A stretch of DNA of 64,000 nt from the NCBI RefSeq assembly GCF_023487995.1, contig NZ_JAMFKN010000005.1, positions 62,001-126,000 of the forward strand, given 5' to 3'. Shown here piece after piece: positions 41,372-50,449 of this stretch (position 1 is its first letter; each line of letters opens with the position of its first letter). The position numbers were made by a program, and so were the translations under genes. Under the pieces are notes generated by a model. It was not told the DNA's origin. It did no database searches and saw only the letters and a list, made by a program, of their open reading frames with translations. The DNA is from Thermohalobaculum sediminis. GTDB taxonomy: Bacteria; Pseudomonadota; Alphaproteobacteria; Rhodobacterales; Rhodobacteraceae.

Positions 41372-41835
41372 CACTGGAAATTCCGGTCACGCCGCTCGGA
41401 CACCACGACCCGGCGCTGCCGCTGCCCGCCTACGAGAGCGAGGGGGCGGCCGGCATGGACCTGCGCGCCTCGCTGATGCCCGAGGACCGCGCCGGCGGCA
41501 TCGCGCTGCCGCCGATGGGCCGGGCGCTGATCCCCACGGGGCTCGCCATGGCCATCCCGTCGGGCTTCGAGGGGCAGGTGCGGCCGCGTTCTGGCCTCGC
41601 CGCCCGGCAGGGGATCACGGTGCTCAACGCGCCGGGAACCATCGACAGCGACTTTCGCGGCGAGGTGCGGGTGCTGCTGGTCAATCTCGGGCCGGAAACC
41701 TTCCGAGTGCGGCATGGCGAGCGCATCGCGCAGCTTGTCATCGCCCCCGTCACGCGGGCGGCGATGGTGCGGGTGGGGGCGCTTGGCGACACCGCGCGGG
41801 GGGCGGGCGGCTTCGGCTCGACCGGGCGGGGCTGA
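41368..41835 (+). CDS. dut: Deoxyuridine 5'-triphosphate nucleotidohydrolase
   Basis: Trimeric dUTPase that keeps uracil out of DNA and supplies dUMP. The 155-residue product has the five motifs: [36 protein letters not shown] and the flexible C-terminal [12 protein letters not shown]. The length is typical (about 150). It is coupled to coaBC by a 4-base overlap. Confidence 0.97.
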   Translation: MTLEIPVTPLGHHDPALPLPAYESEGAAGMDLRASLMPEDRAGGIALPPMGRALIPTGLAMAIPSGFEGQVRPRSGLAARQGITVLNAPGTIDSDFRGEVRVLLVNLGPETFRVRHGERIAQLVIAPVTRAAMVRVGALGDTARGAGGFGSTGRG

Positions 41836-41862
41836 GACGGAACGGGGAGAGGCGCAAGGAAG

Positions 41863-42315
41863 ATGCTGAGACTGTCGCGCAAGACGATGCTGGCTCTCGA
41901 GGCGGTGCTGGACGTGGCCTACAACGCCCGGCCCGACCCGGTGCAGTCGAAGGAGATCACCAAGCGGCAGGGCATCCCGCAGCGATATCTCGAGCATGTC
42001 ATGCAGTGCTTCGTGCGCCACGGCATCCTCAAGGGCGTTCGCGGGCCGAAGGGCGGCTACACGCTGGCGCGAGAGCGGCGGCGCATCACCGTGGGCGACA
42101 TCGTGCGCGTCGTCGACCAGATCGATGCCGAGTCGGATGCCGAGCCGCTGAGCCAGGCGCCGCTGGGCGAGCAGGTCATCCAGCCGCTGTGGACCGAGAC
42201 GCGCGACGCGGTGCTGGACAAGCTCGATTCGATCACCATGGAGGATCTTTGCCGGCGCGCGCAGGAACTTGGCGTGCCGCATGGCTCGAAACCGACGCCG
42301 GACTTTACCATTTGA
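41863..42315 (+). CDS. Rrf2-family transcriptional regulator without Fe-S cysteines
   Basis: A 150-residue winged-helix regulator of the Rrf2 family, with RYLEHVMQCFVRHGILKGVRG and GPKGGYTLAR, the wing motif of IscR, NsrR, RirA and CymR. The three clustered cysteines that bind Fe-S in IscR/NsrR/RirA are missing; only two isolated Cys are seen, in MQCFV and EDLCRR. CymR, the cysteine-metabolism Rrf2 regulator of Bacillus, also lacks them and works with CysK. Here the gene lies 33 bases before cysK, so a CymR-like role is a fair inference. Confidence 0.85.
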   Translation: MLRLSRKTMLALEAVLDVAYNARPDPVQSKEITKRQGIPQRYLEHVMQCFVRHGILKGVRGPKGGYTLARERRRITVGDIVRVVDQIDAESDAEPLSQAPLGEQVIQPLWTETRDAVLDKLDSITMEDLCRRAQELGVPHGSKPTPDFTI

Positions 42316-42348
42316 GGGATAGACCAACGCTCTTTCTAAGGGGGACGC

Positions 42349-43302
42349 ATGTTCGAGGCGGCGCCGCGCGGGCGGATCTATGACTGTATCACCGAGACGA
42401 TCGGATCGACGCCGCTTGTGCGGCTGAAGCGTCTCCCGGCCGAGGCCGGGGTCGGTGCCGAGATCCTTGCGAAGCTCGAATTCTTCAACCCGCTGTCGTC
42501 GGTCAAGGACCGCATCGGCGTGAGCATGATCGAGGCGATGGAGGCCCAGGGCCGGATCGGCCAGGGCGCCGTGCTGATCGAGCCGACCTCCGGCAACACC
42601 GGCATCGCGCTCGCCTTCGTCGCCGCCGCCAAGGGCTACCGGCTGATCCTGGTGATGCCCGAATCGATGTCGATCGAGCGGCGCAAGATGCTGGCCCTGC
42701 TGGGTGCCGAGCTGGAGCTGACCGACGCCGCCAAGGGCATGAAAGGCGCGATCGCGCGGGCCGAGGAGCTTGCCTCCACGATCCCGGGCGCAGTGATCCC
42801 GCAGCAGTTCGAGAACCCCGCCAACCCGCAGGTCCATGTCGAGACCACCGCCGAGGAGATCTGGGCCGACACCGGCGGGCAGGTGGACGTGCTGATCTCG
42901 GGCGTCGGCACGGGTGGCACGCTCACCGGCGTCGGCCGGGTGCTGAAGGCGCGCAACCCCAATGTGCGCATCGTCGCGGTTGAGCCCGAGGACAGCCCCG
43001 TGCTGTCGGGCGGCGCGCCGGGCCCGCACAAGATCCAGGGGATCGGCGCGGGCTTCGTGCCGGGCATCCTCGAGCGCGGGCTGATCGACGAGGTGCTGAC
43101 GGTGGCGAACGAGACCGCCTTCGAGATGGCCCGCCGTCTGGCGAGGCTCGAGGGCATCCCCGGCGGCATCTCGTCGGGCGCGGCGATCGCGGCGGCGCTG
43201 GAGGTGGCCGAGCGCAAGGGGATGCAGGGCAAGCGCATCGTTGCGATCCTTCCGAGCTTTGCCGAGAGGTATCTCTCGACCGCGCTGTTCGACGGGCTCT
43301 GA
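42349..43302 (+). CDS. cysK: Cysteine synthase A (O-acetylserine sulfhydrylase)
   Basis: PLP enzyme that joins sulfide to O-acetylserine. The 317-residue protein has the PLP lysine Lys53 in [20 protein letters not shown], and [13 protein letters not shown] for PLP phosphate. A GGGGGAC site precedes the ATG. It is co-transcribed with the Rrf2 regulator upstream and possibly with the small membrane protein and MoeB/ThiF gene downstream. It uses the sulfide made by cysI-cysH at 8.8-11.7 kb. Confidence 0.96.
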   Translation: MFEAAPRGRIYDCITETIGSTPLVRLKRLPAEAGVGAEILAKLEFFNPLSSVKDRIGVSMIEAMEAQGRIGQGAVLIEPTSGNTGIALAFVAAAKGYRLILVMPESMSIERRKMLALLGAELELTDAAKGMKGAIARAEELASTIPGAVIPQQFENPANPQVHVETTAEEIWADTGGQVDVLISGVGTGGTLTGVGRVLKARNPNVRIVAVEPEDSPVLSGGAPGPHKIQGIGAGFVPGILERGLIDEVLTVANETAFEMARRLARLEGIPGGISSGAAIAAALEVAERKGMQGKRIVAILPSFAERYLSTALFDGL

Positions 43303-43324
43303 GGCCCGCCGCGGCGGGGGAGCC

Positions 43325-43630
43325 ATGCTGTTCCCGCTCATCAAGCTCGCGCTGTTCGGCGTCGGCTGGCTGATCGCCCGCGCGGCGATCCGGGCGGCAC
43401 GGCGCGCCGGCGCGCTCGACGCCCCCGCGGCCCGGGGCGTGATGCGCGCGGCGCTCGCGCTTGTCGTCGGGCTCTACTGGTATCCCGAACTGGTCTGGGC
43501 GGCGGCGCATCCCGGCGCGGTGGCACGGGGCTTGGGCTATCTTGGCTTGACGGCGCTGCCCGTGGGGGGTTTCGTCCTGTTCCTGCGCTGGGCGCATCGC
43601 CGCGCGAGGCAGGCCGGGAGGGACCGATGA
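43325..43630 (+). CDS. Small hypothetical membrane protein
   Basis: A 101-residue protein with three hydrophobic segments (about residues 3-18, 42-60 and 72-88) and a very basic C terminus (RWAHRRARQAGRDR), suggesting an inner-membrane protein with positive end inside. I recognise no family. It starts 22 bases after cysK and its stop overlaps the next ATG (ATGA), so it is translationally coupled to the MoeB/ThiF gene. Confidence 0.6.
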   Translation: MLFPLIKLALFGVGWLIARAAIRAARRAGALDAPAARGVMRAALALVVGLYWYPELVWAAAHPGAVARGLGYLGLTALPVGGFVLFLRWAHRRARQAGRDR

Positions 43631-44391
43631 GCTTCGACCGCGACGAGCTGGAGCGCTATGCGCGCCACATCGTGCTGCACGAGATCGGCGGCCCCGGCCA
43701 GCAGCGGCTCAAGCGCGCGCGCGTGCTGGTGGTGGGGGCGGGGGGCCTTGGCTCGCCCGCGATCCTCTATCTTGCGGCGGCGGGCGTCGGGCGGCTCGGG
43801 GTCGTGGACGACGACGAGGTGAGCCTGTCGAACCTCCAGCGGCAGGTGCTGCACCACACCGACGAGGTGGGTGCCCCTAAGACCGAGAGCGCCGGGCGCG
43901 CCGTGGCGCGCCTCAACCCGCATGTCGAGGTGGTGCCCCATGCCCTGCGGCTGGACGAGGAGAATGCCGCGTCGATCCTCGCGGACTACGATCTCGTGCT
44001 CGACGGGTCGGACAATTTCTCGACGCGCTACCTCGTGAACCGGGCGGCGGCGCGGTTGGGCAAGCCGCTGGTTTTCGCGGCCATCGGACGGTGGGAGGGG
44101 CAGGTCGCGGTGTTCGACCCCGCGCGCGGCGGGCCCTGCTACGAATGCATCTTCCCCGAGCCGCCGGCGCCCGGCCTCGTGCCGGCCTGCGCCGAGGCCG
44201 GCGTGCTGGGTGCCATGGCGGGCGTGGTGGGCGCGATGCAGGCGGTCGAGGCCGTGAAGCTGATCGTGCAGGCGGGCGAGCCGCTGCGCGGGCGGCTGAT
44301 GCTCTACGACGCGCTGGGGGCCGAGGCGCGCGTGATCCGCGTCAGGCGGCGCGAGGGCTGCGCGGTCTGCGCGGGCGCCGGGCAGAGCTGA
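43627..44391 (+). CDS. MoeB/ThiF-family adenylyltransferase (E1-like)
   Basis: A 254-residue E1-like enzyme that adenylates the C terminus of a ubiquitin-fold sulfur carrier (MoaD, ThiS or CysO-like). Seen: nucleotide loop GAGGLGSP (37-44), VDDDEVSLSNLQRQVLHHT, and the zinc cysteines CYEC (171, 174) and CAVC (245, 248). It lacks the C-terminal rhodanese domain of long MoeB forms. Placement after cysK points to sulfur-carrier activation; molybdopterin or thiamine synthesis are both possible. No MoaD or ThiS gene is beside it. Confidence 0.9.
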   Translation: MSFDRDELERYARHIVLHEIGGPGQQRLKRARVLVVGAGGLGSPAILYLAAAGVGRLGVVDDDEVSLSNLQRQVLHHTDEVGAPKTESAGRAVARLNPHVEVVPHALRLDEENAASILADYDLVLDGSDNFSTRYLVNRAAARLGKPLVFAAIGRWEGQVAVFDPARGGPCYECIFPEPPAPGLVPACAEAGVLGAMAGVVGAMQAVEAVKLIVQAGEPLRGRLMLYDALGAEARVIRVRRREGCAVCAGAGQS

Positions 44392-44465
44392 CGGCCGCTC
44401 GGGCGCGGACCCGTGACGGCTTACGCTGCGGGACCGCCTGCCTCGCCGCAGCCCGCACGCATCCG

Positions 44466-45656
44466 TTACTCGGGCAGGATATCGACCCAAACCAGCCGGT
44501 GGTCCGAGGATGCAGGCTCGCGCCCCCCTTTCACGAGGGCGGCAAGAGGATCGCCCTTGCCGGGCCAGAACACGCCCGCGCCCGCGACCGTCAGGTCCGC
44601 CGAGGACAGGAGGTAGTCGACCCGCAGGTTGCCGGGGCCGGGCGCATCGCGCCAGTCCGCGGTGTCGGTGGCGTGCGGGCCGCGATGGCGCGCATTTGCG
44701 CCGCCTTGCCGCGCCGACGCCTCGGCCGCGCCGGGGCTTTCGGGCGCCGGGTCGCGCAGGCGGGGATGGGCAAGCAGGGCCTCGATCGCGTCGCGCCTTG
44801 CCTCGCCGTCAGCGGGGTCGGCATTGAGGTCGCCCGCGACCACGAAGCGGTCGCCGGGGCCAAGCCCGCCGGGGGCGCCCGCATCGTCCGTGAGCCAGCC
44901 CGCACCGTCGATCATCGCGCCAAGAAGCCTGATCTCGTCGGCATTGCGCGCGCCGTTGCGGTCCTCGGGGCCGTCGAACACGGGCGGCGTGGGATGGGCG
45001 GCCAATAGGTGCAGCCTGTCTCCGCCCGGCAGGGTCGCGGGCACGATCCAATGCGATTTCGAGCTGAGGCGAAGGGCCTGCCACACCGCGTCGTCGTGGA
45101 ACGGGCGACCGCCGGGGTGCCGGGGGCGGCGTGCCTCGGGCAGCGCCGACCAGAGGAACAGGCGGTAGCTGCGCGCCTCGCCCAGCGGCAGGCGGCTGAG
45201 GACCGCCATGCCGTACTGCCCCGGAAACATCCCGAAGCCCCAGGCATCCTCCGCCCCCATACGCCGCCCGTCGCCGTCGAGATCGATCCCCGAGGGCTCG
45301 CCCGAATTCACCCGTCCCTGGAAGCGGTGGGGATAGGCGAGGCCCGGCAGGTCCGCGACGCCCCCGGCCAGCAGCGCCGCGAAGGCAGCAAGCGCGCGCC
45401 CCTCGGGGTCGCGGTCGAACTCCTGCAGCAACACGATGTCGGGCCGGACCCGAAGCAGGATCTCGGCCACCGCCATCACCTGCGGCGCGCGCTTGAGGAT
45501 GTCCTGCTCCAGCAGCCCCGCGCCACGGCGCGACAGCGCGGTGTTGAAGGTCGCGACCCGCACCGCGCCCTCGGCGCGCCCAAGGTCGAGCGCCGCCCCC
45601 CGGTCGGGCGCGGCGAGGGCGAGCGCGAGCGCGACGGCGGCGCCCGCCCGGCGCAT
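44466..45656 (-). CDS. Exported endonuclease/exonuclease/phosphatase-family protein
   Basis: A 396-residue protein with an N-terminal signal peptide (hydrophobic residues about 6-17, ending near AALD at 23), then the EEP (DNase I/Mg phosphodiesterase) fold: RVATFNTALSRRG, DIVLLQEFDRD, GDLNADPADGEA and SSDHRLVWVDI, which carry the Mg and catalytic residues (Asn, Glu, Asp-Asn, Asp-His). It could be a nuclease, a sphingomyelinase-like lipase or a phosphatase; the substrate is unknown. Its ATG shares a base with the leuD stop, so it is coupled to leuD, an odd partner. Confidence 0.8.
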   Translation of the reverse strand: MRRAGAAVALALALAAPDRGAALDLGRAEGAVRVATFNTALSRRGAGLLEQDILKRAPQVMAVAEILLRVRPDIVLLQEFDRDPEGRALAAFAALLAGGVADLPGLAYPHRFQGRVNSGEPSGIDLDGDGRRMGAEDAWGFGMFPGQYGMAVLSRLPLGEARSYRLFLWSALPEARRPRHPGGRPFHDDAVWQALRLSSKSHWIVPATLPGGDRLHLLAAHPTPPVFDGPEDRNGARNADEIRLLGAMIDGAGWLTDDAGAPGGLGPGDRFVVAGDLNADPADGEARRDAIEALLAHPRLRDPAPESPGAAEASARQGGANARHRGPHATDTADWRDAPGPGNLRVDYLLSSADLTVAGAGVFWPGKGDPLAALVKGGREPASSDHRLVWVDILPE

Positions 45657-46270
45657 CAGGCTCCCGCGAGCCAGGGGGTCCGGGTCGCGCGCTTCGCCTC
45701 GAAGTCCGCGATGGCGTCCGCCTTCTCCATCGTGAGGCCGATGTCGTCGAGCCCGTTCAGCAGGCAGTGCTTGCGGAAGGGATCCACCTCGAAGCCGATC
45801 GAGCCGCCATCGGGGCCGGTGATGGTCTGGCTCTCCAGATCGACGGTCACGATGGCGTTGGCGCCGCGCTCGGCGTCGTCCATCAGCTTGTCGACCTCCT
45901 CCTGCGGCAGCACGATCGGCAGGATGCCGTTCTTGAAGCAGTTGTTGTAGAAGATGTCCGCGAACGAGGGCGCGATCACGCAGCGGATGCCGAAGTCGAG
46001 AATCGCCCAGGGGGCGTGCTCGCGCGACGAGCCGCAGCCGAAATTCTCGCCCGCGACGAGGATCTTGGCATCGCGGTAGGCGGGCTTGTTCAGCACGAAA
46101 TCGGGGTTCTCGCGCCCATCGCTGTCATAGCGCATCTCGCTGAACAGGCTGACGCCGAGGCCTGTGCGCTTGATCGTCTTGAGGAACTGCTTGGGGATGA
46201 TCATGTCGGTGTCGACATTGATCTGCGGCAGGGGCGCGGCGACGCCGGTGAGCTTGGTGAACTTGTCCAT
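45656..46270 (-). CDS. leuD: 3-isopropylmalate dehydratase small subunit
   Basis: Small subunit of isopropylmalate isomerase in leucine synthesis, 204 residues (family about 200). Seen: [17 protein letters not shown] opening and [15 protein letters not shown], the aconitase swivel-domain signature. It follows leuC by 17 bases. Its stop overlaps the ATG of the EEP-family gene by one base. Confidence 0.97.
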   Translation of the reverse strand: MDKFTKLTGVAAPLPQINVDTDMIIPKQFLKTIKRTGLGVSLFSEMRYDSDGRENPDFVLNKPAYRDAKILVAGENFGCGSSREHAPWAILDFGIRCVIAPSFADIFYNNCFKNGILPIVLPQEEVDKLMDDAERGANAIVTVDLESQTITGPDGGSIGFEVDPFRKHCLLNGLDDIGLTMEKADAIADFEAKRATRTPWLAGA

Positions 46271-46287
46271 GGTCTCTCTCCCCCGCC

Positions 46288-47691
46288 TCAGGCGATCTCG
46301 CGCACGTCCGTCAGCCGCCCGGTGATCGCGGCGGCGGCGGCCATGGCCGGGCTCATCAGATGGGTGCGGCCCTTGTAGCCCTGCCGCCCCTCGAAATTGC
46401 GGTTCGAGGTCGAGGCGCAGCGCTCGCCCGGCGCAAGCTGGTCGGGGTTCATGCCAAGGCACATCGAGCAGCCGGCCATGCGCCAGTCGAAGCCCGCCTC
46501 GATCAGCTTTCGGGCGATACCCTCCTCCTCGGCCTGCTTGCGCACGAGGCCCGAGCCGGGGACGATCATGGCGCGCAGGCCCGCCTTGACCTTGTGGCCC
46601 TCCATGACGCGGGCGACCTCGCGCAGGTCCTCTATCCGGCCGTTGGTGCACGAGCCGATGAAGACCGTGTCGATCTCGATGTCCGAGAGCCGCATGCCGG
46701 GCGTGAGGCCCATGTAGTCGAGCGCGCGCCGGGCGGCTGCCTGCTTGCCCTTGTCGGCGAAGTCCTCGGGGTGCGGCACGGTCGCGGTGATCGGCAGCAC
46801 GTCCTCGGGGCTGGTGCCCCAGGTCACAACGGGAGCGATCTTCGCGGCGTCGAGCGTCAGCACCCTGTCATAGGTCGCGCCCTCGTCCGAGAACAGAGTG
46901 GCCCAGTAGGCCATCGCCTTGTCCCAGTCATCGCCCTTCGGCGCGTGCGGACGGCCCTTGAGGTAGGCAAAGGTCTTTTGGTCCGGCGCGATCAGGCCCG
47001 CGCGGGCGCCGCCCTCGATCGCCATGTTGCAGACCGTCATGCGGCCTTCCATCGACAGCGCCCGGATCGCCTCGCCGCAATATTCGATGACATGGCCGGT
47101 GCCGCCGGCGGTGCCGGTCTCGCCGATGACGCTGAGCGTGATGTCCTTCGCGGTCACGCCCGTGGGCAGCGTGCCGGTGACCTCGACCTTCATGTTCTTC
47201 GACTTCTTCTGGATCAGCGTCTGGGTCGCCAGCACATGCTCGACCTCGGAGGTGCCGATCCCGTGGGCAAGCGCGCCGAAGGCGCCATGCGTTGCGGTGT
47301 GGCTGTCGCCGCAGACGATGGTCATGCCGGGCTGGGTCAGCCCTTGCTCGGGCCCGATGATGTGGACGATGCCCTGCCGGATGTCGGCGACGTCGAAGAT
47401 CTCGATGCCGAAGTCCTTGGCGTTCTGGCGCAGCGCCTCGACCTGGATGCGGCTCTCCTCGTCCTTGATGCCCTTCGCGCGGTCGAGGTCGGTGGGCACG
47501 TTGTGGTCGGGCACGGCGGTGGTCGCCTCTGGGTGGCGCACGCGGCGGCCGGCCATGCGCAGCCCCTCGAAGGCCTGCGGGCTGGTGACCTCGTGCACCA
47601 GATGGCGGTCGATGTAGAGGAGGCAGGTGCCGTCCTCGGCCTCGTGGACCACGTGGGCATCCCAGATCTTGTCGTAGAGCGTCTTGGCCAT
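46288..47691 (-). CDS. leuC: 3-isopropylmalate dehydratase large subunit
   Basis: Aconitase-family [4Fe-4S] subunit, 467 residues (family about 466). Seen: [15 protein letters not shown] opening, [27 protein letters not shown] and [10 protein letters not shown], whose cysteines bind the cluster. It pairs with leuD 17 bases downstream. leuA and leuB are not in the window. A short frame lies upstream in the presumed leader. Confidence 0.98.
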   Translation of the reverse strand: MAKTLYDKIWDAHVVHEAEDGTCLLYIDRHLVHEVTSPQAFEGLRMAGRRVRHPEATTAVPDHNVPTDLDRAKGIKDEESRIQVEALRQNAKDFGIEIFDVADIRQGIVHIIGPEQGLTQPGMTIVCGDSHTATHGAFGALAHGIGTSEVEHVLATQTLIQKKSKNMKVEVTGTLPTGVTAKDITLSVIGETGTAGGTGHVIEYCGEAIRALSMEGRMTVCNMAIEGGARAGLIAPDQKTFAYLKGRPHAPKGDDWDKAMAYWATLFSDEGATYDRVLTLDAAKIAPVVTWGTSPEDVLPITATVPHPEDFADKGKQAAARRALDYMGLTPGMRLSDIEIDTVFIGSCTNGRIEDLREVARVMEGHKVKAGLRAMIVPGSGLVRKQAEEEGIARKLIEAGFDWRMAGCSMCLGMNPDQLAPGERCASTSNRNFEGRQGYKGRTHLMSPAMAAAAAITGRLTDVREIA

Positions 47692-47992
47692 GGGTCTCTT
47701 GTCCTGAAACTGGCGGTCGGGTGGGGCGAGCGGGTGAGAACCGCGCTCAGCCGCCCGAAAGGCCGGTCGCCGCGCAGGCGAAGAACCGCCAGGGCAGGCG
47801 GGCCCGGTCGCTCGGCGCGAAATCCATCGAGGCGGATGTGGTCATGGCCCGGGTTCTACTCAAGCGCGGGCGTTCCGGCAAGCGGGGGCGGATGGGATGC
47901 TTCGCGCTCGCCCGGTGCCGCCGCGCGATGCGAGGGCTGTGGCGCGGGCGAGCGATCCGGGGACCGAGGCCGGTCCGTCCCGGGGAGTTCGA
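47692..47992. other. Region upstream of leuC
   Basis: About 300 bases between leuC and the small membrane protein gene, containing the presumed leuC promoter. The only candidate gene is the 32-codon frame at 47747-47845. I see no leucine-rich leader peptide or terminator-antiterminator pair. Confidence 0.4.
47747..47845 (-). CDS. Possible small ORF upstream of leuC (32 aa)
   Basis: An ATG-started frame of 32 codons, 55 bases before leuC, with a mixed composition (two Phe, one Trp in the segment PWRFFACAA) unlike the random low-complexity frames around it. It has only two leucines, so it is not a classical leucine attenuator peptide. I do not recognise it, and a chance frame is possible. Confidence 0.3.
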   Translation of the reverse strand: MTTSASMDFAPSDRARLPWRFFACAATGLSGG

Positions 47993-48391
47993 TCAGGTGG
48001 CGGCGGCGCACGCCTCGCGGCCGAGCGCGCGGTGCTCGAGCGCGGCGAGGGCTGCAACCGCCAGCGCCTGCACGGCGACGAAGCCCTGCCCAAGCGCGTT
48101 CGGCGCACCCCAGCCCGAGGCGAGGAGCCCGAGGCTTGCCAACACCCAGCCGAGATTGCCGAGCACCACCATGCGCGCGCCGGTCCTCAGCGGAATGGTG
48201 CCGCGCGCAACGAGCACGATGAACGCAGCAACCGGCAGGAGCGCCACACCCGCGCCGATCAGGAGCCCCTCGGGCAGGGCGGTCAGGCGGGCAAGCGGCC
48301 CGGCGCCGAGGGCGAGCCCCGCGCCCATGACGGCGCAGGCGAGTGCGTCGAGGCGCAGGAGCGTGGTGAGCGGGATGCGGGCGATGGTCAT
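47993..48391 (-). CDS. Small four-helix membrane protein of unknown function
   Basis: A 132-residue protein that is mostly hydrophobic, with four predicted membrane helices (about 13-33, 40-62, 72-92 and 98-118). It begins MTIARIPLTTLLRLDALA. I do not recognise a named family. It diverges from the XRE-type regulator gene at 48527, with 135 bases between, so that regulator is a candidate controller (inference). Confidence 0.65.
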   Translation of the reverse strand: MTIARIPLTTLLRLDALACAVMGAGLALGAGPLARLTALPEGLLIGAGVALLPVAAFIVLVARGTIPLRTGARMVVLGNLGWVLASLGLLASGWGAPNALGQGFVAVQALAVAALAALEHRALGREACAAAT

Positions 48392-48526
48392 GTCGGGGGT
48401 CCTTCCAGTTCCGGCCGCCGGACGGTCCGGCGAGCCTCCCGCCCCGATGGATGCCGCGCGGACCGGGCCGGGTCGATTACCTCACAGGTCATTCTTTCGC
48501 CGCGCCCGGCAGGCTATGGTCGGCCC

Positions 48527-49321
48527 ATGACGGACAGGGGAGACAGCGTCGGCGATCTGATCCGCCACTGGCGCCGAATGCGGCGGCGCAGCCAGCTCGA
48601 CCTCGCGCTGGAGGCCGGGGTGTCGCAGCGGCACCTGAGCTTCATCGAGACCGGCCGGGCGCAGCCGAGCCGCGAGATGGTGGGGCGCCTCGCGCAGGTG
48701 CTGGCTGTTCTGCCGCGCGAGGCCAATGCGCTCTACATCGCCGCGGGGCTCGCGCCCGTTCACCGAGAGCGGCGGGCGGACGACCCCGAGCTTGCGGCGG
48801 CGATGGCGGCGGTCGAGCGCATTCTTGTGGGGCACGAGCCCAACCCGGCGCTGGCGGTCGACCGGCACTGGACGCTGATCCGTGCGAACGGGGCGGCGGC
48901 GCGACTGATGGGCATGGTCGATCCCGCGCTGCGAACGCCGCCCGTCAACGTGCTTCGCCTCAGCCTGCACCCGCAGGGGCTCGCGCCTGCGATCGTCAAT
49001 TTCCGCGAATGGCGCGCCCATGTCCTTCACCGGCTGGGCCGCGAGGCCGAGAACTCGGCCGACCCGGTGATCGCGCGACTGATCGAGGAGCTTGCCGCCT
49101 ATCCCGTGCCGCCGGGGGCGCGTCCGCTTAACCGGCCCTCGGGCCTCGCGGGCGGCGGCATCGCCGTTCCGCTGGAGCTGGCGACCAGCACGGGCGTGTT
49201 GCGCTTCCTCAGCACCACCACGGTGTTCGGCACGGCCCTCGATCTGGGGCTGGCGGAGCTCACGATCGAGTCGTTCTTCCCGCTCGACGACTTCACGCGC
49301 GGCGCCATGGCGGGGACCTGA
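48527..49321 (+). CDS. XRE-family regulator with MmyB-like ligand-binding domain
   Basis: A 264-residue protein with an N-terminal helix-turn-helix (residues about 10-65: LRRRSQ-type helix, then AGVSQRHLSFIETGRAQPS) and a C-terminal PAS-like MmyB-type domain (about 95-260) with RANGAAARLMGMVDP and NVLRLSLHPQGL. Regulators of this type usually control an adjacent dehydrogenase or transporter gene; the ligand is unknown and may be a fatty-acid-like molecule. The ATG at 48527 is the first good start. It is divergent from the small membrane protein gene and convergent with rimI. Confidence 0.88.
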   Translation: MTDRGDSVGDLIRHWRRMRRRSQLDLALEAGVSQRHLSFIETGRAQPSREMVGRLAQVLAVLPREANALYIAAGLAPVHRERRADDPELAAAMAAVERILVGHEPNPALAVDRHWTLIRANGAAARLMGMVDPALRTPPVNVLRLSLHPQGLAPAIVNFREWRAHVLHRLGREAENSADPVIARLIEELAAYPVPPGARPLNRPSGLAGGGIAVPLELATSTGVLRFLSTTTVFGTALDLGLAELTIESFFPLDDFTRGAMAGT

Positions 49322-49325
49322 GGGA

Positions 49326-49781
49326 TCAGCCGAGATCGCGCGCGAGCACCACCGCATCCTCTCGGCTGCCGTCGGGATGGCGGTAGTAGTCGCGGCGGCG
49401 GGCGATCACGGCGAAGCCCCCGCGGGCGTAGAGGGCGCGAGCCGGCGCGTTGCCGTCGGCCACTTCGAGGATCATGCGCGCGGCACCCGCCACGCGGGCG
49501 GCGGCGAGCGCCTCGGCCAAAAGCCGGGCCCCGAGACCACGGCCGCGGCCCTCTGGGCGCACGGCAATGGTGAGGAGTTCGGCCTCGTCTGCGGCCACGC
49601 GGATCAGCGCGCAGCCCCCCGGGGCCAGCAGCAGGACCGCGCCGTCCCGCGCCAGCGCCGCGACCGCCGCCGCATCCCATGCCTGCTCGCGCGTGTCGAA
49701 GCTGGTGGCGAGGATCGATGCGGCCTCGCCCGCCGCCGCCATGTCGAGGGGGTGGGCAAGGCGGCGCAGGGCCGGACTCAT
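49326..49781 (-). CDS. rimI: Ribosomal-protein-alanine N-acetyltransferase-like GNAT protein
   Basis: A 151-residue GNAT of the RimI type (acetylates the N terminus of ribosomal protein S18 in E. coli). Seen: TIAVRPEGRGRGLGARLL (acetyl-CoA loop) and LEVADGNAPARALYARGGF, followed by a RRRDYYRHPDG tail typical of RimI. It overlaps tsaB by 4 bases (ATGA), a common arrangement. Confidence 0.88.
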   Translation of the reverse strand: MSPALRRLAHPLDMAAAGEAASILATSFDTREQAWDAAAVAALARDGAVLLLAPGGCALIRVAADEAELLTIAVRPEGRGRGLGARLLAEALAAARVAGAARMILEVADGNAPARALYARGGFAVIARRRDYYRHPDGSREDAVVLARDLG

Positions 49782-50413
49782 GCGTCGAAGATCTCGGGCG
49801 GGGCCTCGCGCGGCAGGGCCGCGTCCGCGCCGCGCAGGTAGAGCGGCGCGGGCGGCTCGGTGGCGGTTCGACTGGCGCCGAGGCGGGCGATCACCGCGGG
49901 GTCGGGCAGGCCGTGGGCAAGGATCGAGCGCGCCATGCCCGCATCGCCCACGCGGATGGCAAGCGGCGGGATCGCGCCCTCGACAGCGCCTTCGGTCAGC
50001 ACCTCAGGGCGGCCATGGGCGGCGCCGTCGGTAGCGAACCAATGCAGGAACACGGTGCCGGGACGGCCCGTGAGGATCACCGCGACCGGGTGGCCGGGGT
50101 GGTGGTCGCGCGCCTCGGCTGCCAGCGCCTCGAAGCGGCTGACGCCCACCGCCTCGCAGCCGATTCCCAGCGCGAGGCCCCGTGCGGCAGCGATGCCGAG
50201 GCGCAGCCCGGTGAACGAGCCGGGGCCGGTGCAGACCGCGACCTTCGTCACATCCCCAAGCCGCGCGCCGGCCTCGGCCAGCACCGCGTCGATCATCGGG
50301 AACAGCGCCTCGGCATGGCCGCGCTCCATCGCCTCGCGCCGTGCGACGATGTTCGCGCCGGTGTCGAGCGCCACGGCACACTGGCCGGCCGATGTGTCGA
50401 TGGCGAGGATCAT
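49778..50413 (-). CDS. tsaB: tRNA threonylcarbamoyladenosine biosynthesis protein TsaB
   Basis: TsaB pairs with TsaD in t6A37 tRNA modification. The 211-residue product begins MILAIDTSAGQCAVAL and has GPGSFTGLRLGIAAARGLA, the TsaB signature; length is typical (about 220). It is followed by rimI with a 4-base overlap and preceded by nfuA after 36 bases, so the three genes probably share a transcript. Confidence 0.95.
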   Translation of the reverse strand: MILAIDTSAGQCAVALDTGANIVARREAMERGHAEALFPMIDAVLAEAGARLGDVTKVAVCTGPGSFTGLRLGIAAARGLALGIGCEAVGVSRFEALAAEARDHHPGHPVAVILTGRPGTVFLHWFATDGAAHGRPEVLTEGAVEGAIPPLAIRVGDAGMARSILAHGLPDPAVIARLGASRTATEPPAPLYLRGADAALPREAPPEIFDA

Positions 50414-50449
50414 GGGGCGCGCGGGCTCGCCGAATGCGCAGCGTCAGGC

